DNA from: Candidatus Gastranaerophilales bacterium
Lineage (GTDB): Bacteria; Cyanobacteriota; Vampirovibrionia; Gastranaerophilales; Gastranaerophilaceae
Assembly: GCA_900766355.1 (NCBI GenBank)
Contig: CAAFVD010000009.1
Span: 77,584 to 141,583, forward strand
DNA: 64,000 nt
Direction: 5' to 3'
Positions 44,892-54,700 of the stretch are shown here, piece after piece (positions within the stretch are counted from its first letter, which is position 1; each line of letters begins with the position of its first letter). The position numbers and the translations under genes are program-made. The notes under the pieces are model-generated. The model saw only the letters and a list, made by a program, of their open reading frames with translations, was not told the origin of the DNA and did not search any database.

Positions 44892-46130
44892 ATGGCTAAT
44901 AAAATTAAATGTCCTAGATGTGGGGAAGAAATAGATATAGAAAACCTAATTCAAGCAGAGGCAAAAGATACCCTTGATAAAAAACTTGCACAACAAAAAG
45001 CTGAATTAGACAAACAATTAGAAGAATACAAAAAGCAAACAGAGTCGCTTAAATCTCAACTTGAAAAAGAGAAAGAAAAAGCTATAGATGATGCACTAAA
45101 ATCACAAAAACAAGAATTCAAAGCCAAAGAAGAAGAACTCAAAAAGAATATACGAGAAGAACAAAAAGAGGCTTATCAAGAACTTGAAAAAGAACTTGAA
45201 GAAAAATCATTACAAATAAAAGAACTCAACAAATTAAAAGCTGAAAAATCTCGTCTTGAAAGAGAAAAAGAAGAACTACAAGAAAAAATTATTGCAGATA
45301 CAGAAAAAGAATTCTCACAAAAACTTGTTGAAGAAAAGCAAAAATATCAAAAACAAGCAGAAGAAAAGTTTGAACTCCAAATCAAAGAACTCCAAAAACA
45401 ACTTCAAGACCAAAAAGACTTGACAGAGGAAATGAAAAAACGTCAAGAACAAGGCTCTATGCAGTTGCAAGGTGAAGTTCAAGAACTAGCAATAGAAAAA
45501 TATCTGAAAGAAAACTATATTTATGACGAGATAAAAGAAGTTGGCAAAGGTGATATGGGTGCTGATTCCTTGCAAATTGTCAACACCTCTTATAAACCTA
45601 ATTGTGGAACAATATACTACGAAAGTAAACGCACAAAAACTTTTAAAGAAGATTGGATTGCAAAATTCAAAAATGATATTCAAGAAAAAGGTGCAGATAT
45701 AGGAGTGCTTGTAACTGCCGTATATCCTAAAAACATGACAAGAATGGGTATGCGTGATGGAGTATATATTTGTACTTATGAAGAATTTAAGGCTCTTTCG
45801 TTTATCCTGAGAGAAACTCTTATCAAAATAAGCGATACAAAAACTTTGCAAGAAAACAGGCATGAAAAAAGTGCAATTTTGTATAATTATTTAACAAGCA
45901 CAGAATTCAGATTCCAATTTGAAACAATCGTAAACGCATTCGTTGGACTTCAAAACGATTTGGAATCAGAAAAACGTGCGATGAACAAACTTTGGAAGAA
46001 AAGAGAAAAAGAAATCCAAAATGTATTGTCAGCAACAACAGATATGTACGGAGCAATACAAGGAATATCAGGCAACGCAATCCAACGAGTAGAGGCTCTT
46101 GAACTACCTCTTTTAGATACTGTAGATTAA
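44892..46130 (+). CDS. DUF2130 protein: zinc ribbon, coiled coil, nuclease-like domain
   Basis: A 412-residue protein. The N-terminus has a CPRCGEEI knuckle (8-15), then a charged coiled coil (about 25-195) rich in Lys/Glu/Gln. The DUF2130 C-terminal domain follows (about 195-400): GEVQELAIEKYLKENYIYDE, GTIYYESKRTKTFKEDWI and DIGVLVTAVYP. The Glu...ESK-x...K arrangement resembles a restriction-endonuclease-like fold. The function is not established for the family. TTGACA near 44838 and GGAGTT before the ATG suggest its own transcription. Confidence 0.88.
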   Translation: MANKIKCPRCGEEIDIENLIQAEAKDTLDKKLAQQKAELDKQLEEYKKQTESLKSQLEKEKEKAIDDALKSQKQEFKAKEEELKKNIREEQKEAYQELEKELEEKSLQIKELNKLKAEKSRLEREKEELQEKIIADTEKEFSQKLVEEKQKYQKQAEEKFELQIKELQKQLQDQKDLTEEMKKRQEQGSMQLQGEVQELAIEKYLKENYIYDEIKEVGKGDMGADSLQIVNTSYKPNCGTIYYESKRTKTFKEDWIAKFKNDIQEKGADIGVLVTAVYPKNMTRMGMRDGVYICTYEEFKALSFILRETLIKISDTKTLQENRHEKSAILYNYLTSTEFRFQFETIVNAFVGLQNDLESEKRAMNKLWKKREKEIQNVLSATTDMYGAIQGISGNAIQRVEALELPLLDTVD

Positions 46131-46157
46131 ATAAATTAGTAAATTTATTACATATAA

Positions 46158-46192
46158 AAAAATAGTCGGTATAAATTTATACCGACTATTTC
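46158..46192. terminator. Bidirectional terminator between the DUF2130 gene and fusA
   Basis: A perfect palindrome (AAATAGTCGGTATAAA and its complement) lies between two convergent genes, 25-30 bp from each stop, with A/T runs on both sides. Confidence 0.88.
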
Positions 46193-46215
46193 TATATATA
46201 ACAACAATAATGTTA

Positions 46216-48303
46216 TTACGCTTTAGCAACTCCTGATTTTTCGATAATTTCTTTTTCGATGTTAGCAGGAACTTGTTCGTAGCATTGGAATTCCATAGAG
46301 AATGTACCACGACCTTGAGTTTTTGAACGGATATCAGTTGCATAACCGAACATTTCAGCCAATGGAACAATAGCTCTGATTTTTTGGATTCCAGTACCTT
46401 CGATGATTTCCATACCTTCAACACGTCCACGACGAGAAGAAATATCACCGATAATATCACCTGTATTTTCTTCAGGAACTTCGATTTCAACTTTCATCAT
46501 AGGTTCAAGAATACAAGGTTTAGCTTTTCTAGTACCTTCTTTGATAGCCATAGAACCCGCAATTTTGAACGCCATTTCAGAAGAGTCAACTTCGTGGTAT
46601 GAACCATCGTATAATGTTACCTTAACGTCAATCATTGGGAATCCTGCTAAGATACCGCCTTCAAGAGCTTCTTCCATACCTTTTCTTGCAGGTTCGATGT
46701 ATTCTTTAGGAATAGCACCACCAACGATTTTGTTTTCAAATACGAATCCTGCATTTTCTTCTGCTGGTTCGATTTGAATTTTAACGTGACCGTATTGACC
46801 TTTACCACCTGATTGTCTGATGAATTTAGAATCTTGATCAGCGTTGCCTCTGATTGTTTCACGATAAGCAACTTGTGGTTTACCTACGTTAGCATCTACT
46901 TTGAATTCTCTTAATAGACGGTCAACGATGATGTCAAGGTGAAGTTCACCCATACCAGAAATAATTGTTTGACCTGTTTCTGTATCAGATTTAACTCTGA
47001 ATGATGGATCTTCTTCAGCAAGTTTTTGAAGAGCGATACCCATTTTATCTTGGTCAGCTTTTGTTTTTGGTTCAATAGCAACAGAGATAACTGGTTCAGG
47101 GAAAGTCATTCTTTCTAAGATGATAGGTGCTTTTTCGTCGCATAATGTATCACCTGTAGTAGTGTCTTTCAAACCAACTGCTGCACAGATATCACCTGCG
47201 TAAACTTCTTCTTCTTCGATTCTTTGGTCTGCGTACATTTGTACTAGACGAGAGATACGTTCTTTTTTACCGTTAGTAGCGTTAAGAACATAAGAACCTG
47301 AAGTAAGTTTACCAGAATATATTCTCATAAATGTTAAACGACCAACATAAGGGTCAGTCATAACTTTGAATGCTAAAGCTGCGAATGGTTCTTCGTCAGA
47401 AGAATGTCTTTCAACTTTTGTACCGTCTTCTAGTTCACCTTCGATAGCTTTTACATCAACTGGAGATGGCATTAATTCAACAATAGAGTCAAGAAGTAAT
47501 TGAACACCTTTGTTTTTGAATGCTGTACCACAAGTTACAGGAACGATTTTGTTATCGCAAACTGCTTTTCTTAAACCAGCTTTTAATTCATCAATAGAAA
47601 GTTCTTCACCTTCTAAATATTTCATCATTAAATCGTCATCTGTTTCAGCGATAGCTTCAACTAATGCATCTCTGTATTTTTGAGCTTCTTCTAACATATC
47701 AGCAGGAATATCTTCTTCCTTGATATCTGTACCTAAGTCATTAGTGTAAATTTCAGCTTTCATAGTGAATAAGTCGATAAGCCCTTTGAATTGGTCTTCA
47801 GCACCGATTGGTAATCTGATAGGGTGAGCGTTAGCACCTAATCTGTTTTTGATTTGGTCAACTACACGATAGAAGTTAGCACCTGTTCTATCCATTTTGT
47901 TAACGAATACCATACGAGGAACTTCATATCTGTTAGCTTGTCTCCAAACTGTTTCTGATTGAGATTGAACACCACCAACTGCGCAGAATACAGCAACAAC
48001 GCCGTCTAATACACGCAATGAACGTTCAACTTCGATTGTAAAGTCAACGTGGCCCGGTGTGTCAATGATGTTGATTTGGTGACCTTTCCAAGTAGATGTT
48101 ACTGCTGCTGATTGGATTGTGATACCACGTTCACGTTCTTGATCCATAAAGTCAGTTACAGCAGCACCATCGTGTACTTCACCAATTTTGTGAGTTTTAC
48201 CTGTGTAGAACAAGATACGCTCTGTAGTAGTGGTTTTGCCGGCATCAATGTGAGCAGCAATACCAATGTTTCTAATTTTTTCCAATGGTGTCTTTCTTGC
48301 CAT
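46216..48303 (-). CDS. fusA: Elongation factor G
   Basis: A 695-residue translocation GTPase. G1 is AHIDAGKTTTTERIL, G3 is DTPGHVDFTIEVERSLR, and G4 is NKMDRTGAN. Domains II-V follow, including the domain IV loop SGGKGQYGHVKI and GDISSRRGRVEGME. The length is normal. AAGGAAAA precedes the ATG. It is monocistronic here, with a 450-bp upstream gap and a terminator downstream, and is not joined to rpsL, rpsG or tuf. A second EF-G paralog elsewhere cannot be excluded. Confidence 0.97.
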   Translation of the reverse strand: MARKTPLEKIRNIGIAAHIDAGKTTTTERILFYTGKTHKIGEVHDGAAVTDFMDQERERGITIQSAAVTSTWKGHQINIIDTPGHVDFTIEVERSLRVLDGVVAVFCAVGGVQSQSETVWRQANRYEVPRMVFVNKMDRTGANFYRVVDQIKNRLGANAHPIRLPIGAEDQFKGLIDLFTMKAEIYTNDLGTDIKEEDIPADMLEEAQKYRDALVEAIAETDDDLMMKYLEGEELSIDELKAGLRKAVCDNKIVPVTCGTAFKNKGVQLLLDSIVELMPSPVDVKAIEGELEDGTKVERHSSDEEPFAALAFKVMTDPYVGRLTFMRIYSGKLTSGSYVLNATNGKKERISRLVQMYADQRIEEEEVYAGDICAAVGLKDTTTGDTLCDEKAPIILERMTFPEPVISVAIEPKTKADQDKMGIALQKLAEEDPSFRVKSDTETGQTIISGMGELHLDIIVDRLLREFKVDANVGKPQVAYRETIRGNADQDSKFIRQSGGKGQYGHVKIQIEPAEENAGFVFENKIVGGAIPKEYIEPARKGMEEALEGGILAGFPMIDVKVTLYDGSYHEVDSSEMAFKIAGSMAIKEGTRKAKPCILEPMMKVEIEVPEENTGDIIGDISSRRGRVEGMEIIEGTGIQKIRAIVPLAEMFGYATDIRSKTQGRGTFSMEFQCYEQVPANIEKEIIEKSGVAKA

Positions 48304-48756
48304 AGTTGTTTTTCCTTTTTATATTTACTAATTACGTATAACTATATACTAGTTCTTATTATAAAGTTTCGCACAAACATATTTCTTATACAAGAAATAT
48401 TAAGAATTTGTGAAAAATAATAAAATATTAGAGCATTTTTGTTTATGATTTGTTTTAGGTTTTTACATGTTACAAAATGTAATACTTGTTATATATCATG
48501 ATTGAAAAAGATGTGGTCATATTATATAATAATTATATAGCATGCAACTATCAGGATGATTAGAGATTTTAATTAAAAACGGAGTGTTTTAATTGAAAAA
48601 CCGTTACTTAGGCGATTGCCAAGGAAAATCTAAATTTATGGAGAAAAAAGCTCTATGCGTAAGACATAGTGCGTATTGTGTTGTGTATAGTAATTTATCT
48701 GTCATTACGAACGATAGCAAAGTAATCTGGTATAATTCTGAAAGGTTGGTGGCATA
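48304..48756. other. Long divergent intergenic region between fusA and the giant fliD-like gene
   Basis: About 450 bp carry promoters for two divergent genes. I see TATAATAATTATATAG near 48531 and a half copy of the REP-like element at 48711-48740 (GTCATTACGAACGATAGC). GGAGTGTTTTAATTG to GGCGATTGCCAAGG (48581-48628) has some short pairings, but I cannot match a known riboswitch. No gene is seen. Confidence 0.55.
48711..48740 (+). repeat. Left half of a REP/MITE-like element
   Basis: GTCATTACGAACGATAGCAA and the ten bases after it match the left arm of the three elements at 57.6-58.3 kb with four or so differences. The right arm is absent. Confidence 0.7.
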
Positions 48757-51700
48757 ATGGCGACTATCACTTTTAGCGGATTATCAGGTTCAGGATTGGA
48801 TACAAGCTCTTGGGTAGATGCACTTGTATCAGTAAAACAAACGACTATTACGAGTTTGCAAGCCCAACAAGAAGCACAACAAAAATTATTGAGTGTTGTA
48901 AACAATATCAAATCTTTCTTTAGCAGTTTCCAAACCTGTTTACAAAAAATAACAGATTCACAGTTTGGTATTGCATCATTAGACTTGTTTATGCAAAACC
49001 TTGCAACAAGTTCTAATACAAACATCTTGACTGCAACGGCAACAACAGATGCCGCACGTCAGACGTATGATGTTTTGGTAGAACAATTAGCAACGTCAAC
49101 AAAAGCAACAAGTGGATATACCAAAACCGAAACAAAAAATGCCACATTAGACACAACATTAGGCGATTTAGGGGCAAAATATGGTACTATTACAGTCAAT
49201 AATCAATCCTTCACAATTTCAGAAAAAGATACAATAAAAGATTTGATTGGAAAATTTTCTAATGCTGGAGTTGTTGCATCTTTTGATTCAAAAAAATGCA
49301 GATTTACAGTTGGTGCTAAAATTAGCGATATCAATGACGGTACAACAGGATTAAAAACTGCTCTTGGATTACAAAACACTCAAATTTCAGGTATAACTTC
49401 AGGTTCTATTGTTTATGCAAATAAAGATACTAAACTTTCTGATTTAGGCTTAACCGCAGGTAAAATTAATATTAACGGAGCTGAACATAATATCCAAAAG
49501 AGTGGAACAAACTATACAATACAAAAAACAGGTGGTACAAAAGTCAATATCAACACAATTAATGACTTTTTAAATATTTTAAAAACAAATTATGGTGCTG
49601 AAGCAACAATAGACGATAAAGGCAATATCTCTATCAGAGGTTGTGTAATCGAATCTGTAGCAGGAGGTTCTAACCTCAAAGACGTTCTTAATCTTGGTGA
49701 TGTCAAAGAACGTACTGTTATGAAGAGTAACGCTCTTACATGGCAAAAAACTAATGTTGCAGATTATTCAACTACACTAAAAAATTTGGGTATCACAGGT
49801 AATAAAACTTTAAAAATCAATAATGGTACAGCAACAAATATTGCTGATACTACAACATTACAATCTTTAAAAAACACTCTTGCGACATCAGGTATAGATA
49901 TGTCAGTCGATAAAAATGGTGTTATAACCGTCGATACCAAAGGCGCAACTGTTTCAGGTACATTGTTAGACGCATTGGGTTTAGTTGCAGATAAGAGTGG
50001 TACGACATTGACAAGCAACGCTCATACAGTTACCTACAAAGCAACAGGTAGTACAAAGTTGTCAGACTTGGGTCTGACCAATACCGATACTTATACTGCA
50101 TACAAGTCCGATTTTACAACGCTAACAGGTACAATTAATAATATAGCCAACCTAACAGTTGATGAATTTGTTGCTAAGATGAAAACACACGGGCTAGATG
50201 CATCGTTTGATAACAATACTCAACAGATAATTATCAATGATGGATTTATTCTAGGACAAGTTGCAGACAAACTCGGAATAAAAGCAGATACTGAATATCA
50301 TCAAGAGGCAGCGACAGTTGATACAAAACTTAATAAATTAGGTGCTTCAGTAAAGTTTGTTGGTACTTCTTCTACTGATATCTTACAACAAACCTTGATT
50401 ATTAATGGTACTGAAAAAGAGTATAAGTTAGGTGCAAAACTTTCTGATGTTATAAAAGATATTACAGATGCTGGTGGAACAGTCGAACTAAAAGACGGAA
50501 CAATGAAAGTTTCGGGCGTGACTTTGACAGGGACTTTGGCTGCATTGTTGGGATTCTCTGCAACAACACAAGGAACATCTGTCACATCAGGAGCGTTGTC
50601 TGTTGTAACTAATTCATCTTCTACAAGTTCTAGTGCAGTTCAAGAAACGCAAAACAATCAAATAGCATTAACAACCAAACTAGGTACTATATTGGGACTA
50701 ACTTCTGGTTCTAGAACATTAGCTATTAATGGTGGGACTTCAGTTTCTTATGACGTAACATCAAAAACTCTTAATGATGTTAAAACTGCAATAGAAACTG
50801 CAGGTGGAACATTCACTATAAATGATGACAATACTATTACAATTAAAGATGTTACACTCAGCGGAACACTCGTAACTGCATTAGGTTTGGCAAGTGTTGG
50901 TAGTGCAACTTCTATGACAAGTAATAGAGCGATTACTGTTGGTGGAGTAGAAAACCTTGCTACAACAACCAATACCCTTGCGGACTTGGGTGCAACAAGT
51001 AATACAACCCTTTCTATCAATGGTGGGACTGCAAAGACTTATAACAAAACAGCCACATTAAGCACAGTATTCTCTGATATAGCTGCTGCTGGGGGTACTG
51101 CTGAGATAAAAGACGGTGTTATCACAGTATCAGGAGTTAATTTGTCAGGTACAGTTGTAAACCTTTTAGGCTTGCAAGCTACACAAACAGGCACAGAAAT
51201 AACCTCAGGCAATTTGACTTATACGGCTTCAACAACCTCAACAAGTTCATCAGCGTTAGCACCTGTAGAAACTGTTCCTATAACTGCATCAACTACTTTA
51301 TCAAAAATTACTGGAGCAGCTACTTCAACCTCGTATACAAGTTCTATAGCAGGAACAAGCAAAAATTATACTGGAGCTACTTCACTTTCAACTATCAAAA
51401 CAGATATTGCTACTGCTGGTGGCACAATGACTATTGATAGCGATGGTAAGATTACTATAACTGGAGTAAATGTTTCAGGTGGTATTGTTGGGGCTTTGGG
51501 ATTAAGTCCAGAAGGCACAAGTACAACAATATCTTCTAATACCCCTATCACATTAGAACAATCCTTCTTAGTTGAAGGTTCTAACACAATCGGAGCAGAT
51601 TTGGGAGTTGCGGCAGACAAACGCTCTTATGCAATATATGACAATTATGGCAACGTAATTGCAGAAACATCAGATACCGGTGCTACAGGAAATGCGACAG

Positions 51701-54700
51701 TCAGCCAATGGCTAGCATCTGTTAATACAAAAATGAACACATACTACGGCACAACAAATGTTGAATATGCCAAAATATCAAACGGAGTAATCTCTGTTAA
51801 TAACGGATATATAAAAGGTGATTTGGCATCAGCTATTGGTATGACAACGACCTCTACAGTTTCAGGCAAAGCACTTGTAGGTAACGCTATCCAAATCAAA
51901 GAAAACTCCAAATTTATCGGACAAGTAACCGACCAAACAATACCTGAAGGTGGACAAAGAGTAAAAGATGTATCTTCGTTCACTGCAGGCAAAACATACT
52001 ATTTGTCAGATGTTGATGATATCACTAATTTAGCATCTCTTGTAAATTCAGGGAAAGATACAACTGGTGTTACTTTTGTAATGGCAAACGATATCGATAT
52101 GTATGGTACAACCCTAACAAAAGGTATCGGACAAGATAGTTCCACAGCTTTCAAAGGAACATTCTTAGGTAACGGGTACGAAATCAAAAATGTTGAACTT
52201 AATATAAGAAATGATCACCTTCAAGATTGTACAGGACTATTTGGCTACACTGACGGTGCGACAATTAAAGACCTTGGGCTATCAAATGTTACAATAAACA
52301 ATGAAAATTGTGCTAGACATGTCGGGGCTCTTATAGGCAACGCTGAGGGCTCAACAATTGAAAATTGTTACGTTTCAGGCGGTAGTATCAATCATAAAAT
52401 GGATGTTAAAACCTCTTCTTGGGTAGGTGGACTTGTAGGTTCATCTTCCGATTCATCTCTCAATAATTGTTTTTCATCTATTGATATAAACGTAGGTGGC
52501 AATTCAGAGACTATGGCATATACTGGTGGTTTAGTTGGATACTCCTTTAGATCATCAATCTCTAACTCCTACTCATTGGGAAATATAACTCAAAGCACAA
52601 CAGGTTTTATTGGTGGATTCGTTGGAGATATAATAGTGAGTTCTTCTATCAAGAATTGTTACTCAATGGGAAATGTCAAATCTACCAATAGTACACATAA
52701 CAATTCAGTCGGAGGATTTGTTGGAGGAAATGATAGTACAATAACCAATGCATACGCAACAGGAAAAGTTGAAACTGCGTATGAAGGTGACACTGCTAAT
52801 ATAGGTGGATTTGTCGGTGGCAATTGGGATACCCTTACAAACTGCGCATACAATCGAAATTCTGGGACTGTGAACAATGGTGCAGGGTACACTGACCAAA
52901 ACGGGGCTATTGGGTATTCTTTGGCTCAAATAAATGCCGAAGGAAACGGACTACCAAAACTCACAGGTAACAACCCATACATATATCGTGGAATAAACAC
53001 AAATACTACTTTAGCAAAACTTGGACTAAGTTCAGCTGATGATAGGACAATAACAGTAAACATTGATGGAGTAGAATCAACTAACACATTTGATTCAAAT
53101 GCAAAGATTCAAGATGTGCTTGATTACCTAAACGGGTTATCAGGGGTTAATGCAACTTTTGAAAACGCTCAATTCAAAATCTCTGCTAACACCACCAAAA
53201 ACATTTCTGTTAATGGAAAGCTTGCAACAACTCTATTTGGTGATTCTATCACAGAAACAAACACATACGAAACTCACAACACCAACGACAAATTGTACTA
53301 CTCAACTGGTACATCTGCGATAACAAACGCAACACGTGTTGGAGATTTGTTAGGTACAAATAAAGGTGGCACACTTAATCTCTTAATACAAAATGTTGCT
53401 CAAATAACATTGTCTTACAGTGCAGATTCTACTATCGGTGATGTCCTCTTGGAACTCGCAAGCTACGGTATCAACGCCTCTGTAAGCAGTTCAGGTGTAT
53501 TCACTGCAACCTCTTCAAACCAAGTTACATTATCGGGTGATGTCGGCAGAGCATTATTAGGTTCAAATGGAACAACCACTTATGCAGACAACAAGTACTC
53601 ATCAGGTCAATTATCCGTTATGAATCAACTCGGTGTGACCGGTGGGATTACGCTTGATGCCTTTGGTGTATCATCAGGTAATATTCAAATCACAGACAAA
53701 GACGGAAACCTTGTTACAAACTTTGATGTAGATAACACCAAGACTCTAACTCAATTTGCGTCTGCTTTATCTGCGTACGGTTTTACTCTGACAATAGATT
53801 CTACCAACAAAAAGATTTCTGTATCGTCAACAAACGGCAACAGATTGGCTGACGGGACATCAAACCTTGTAACCCAATTCAAACTCGATACTTGGACAGA
53901 TACAACGGAAAATCTCACAGGTTCTACAACTCTTGCTCAAATGGGATTCAACAACGGAAGCACTATGACAGTTGTTCTTGATGGAACAACTACAATGAAT
54001 CTATCTTTTGGTGCAAACAACACTATAGACGATATTATAACTGCTCTAGGTTCTTTCGGTATTGATGCCTCTATAGTAACAGGTACTACTGGTAACACTT
54101 TCTCTGCAACAAGCAATTCACACTCGTTTGTGCTATCAGGAGAAGTTGCTTCTTATTTAACACAAGGTGGCACATACGTTAATCAAGATATCGGATACAA
54201 AAGTAATCCGCTTACATACAACACCTCTACAACTCCATTAAAAGCTGATACAACTATTGCGGATTTGTTAGGTGGTCACGAAGGCGGAACTCTACGTCTT
54301 ACTCTTGATGGTAATGTTATCAACCTAAACTACAACGCAGATGATACTGTGCAAAATGTAATAAATGATTTAGCAAATCTAGGTATCAATGCAACTGTAA
54401 GCAACACAGGAGTTTTCTCTGCAACGTCTAATGACAAAACATTCGTATTCTCTGGTGATATCGGCAGAGCACTACAAGGTAATGCTCCTATATACACTCA
54501 ACTAGATAAAGAATACAAATCAAAAGATTTGTCATACAATACGACTTCTAACATCACAAATAACTCAATATTAAAAGATATCGGTATTACATCAGGTTCA
54601 ATATTCTTGCTCGACAGGAACGGTAACGTAATCAACACTATTGATATTGATGAAAATATGACTATTAATCAAACAAAAGCTGCATTAAAATCTTATGGTG

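Noticed and set aside
46113..46871. Frames of 74-125 residues overlapping fusA on both strands
   Set aside because: They are out-of-frame shadows of EF-G with no ribosome-binding site or protein-like composition.
48541..48740. Riboswitch (for example cyclic-di-GMP) before the giant FliD-like gene
   Set aside because: The region has short pairings, but I could not find the conserved core bases of any class I know.
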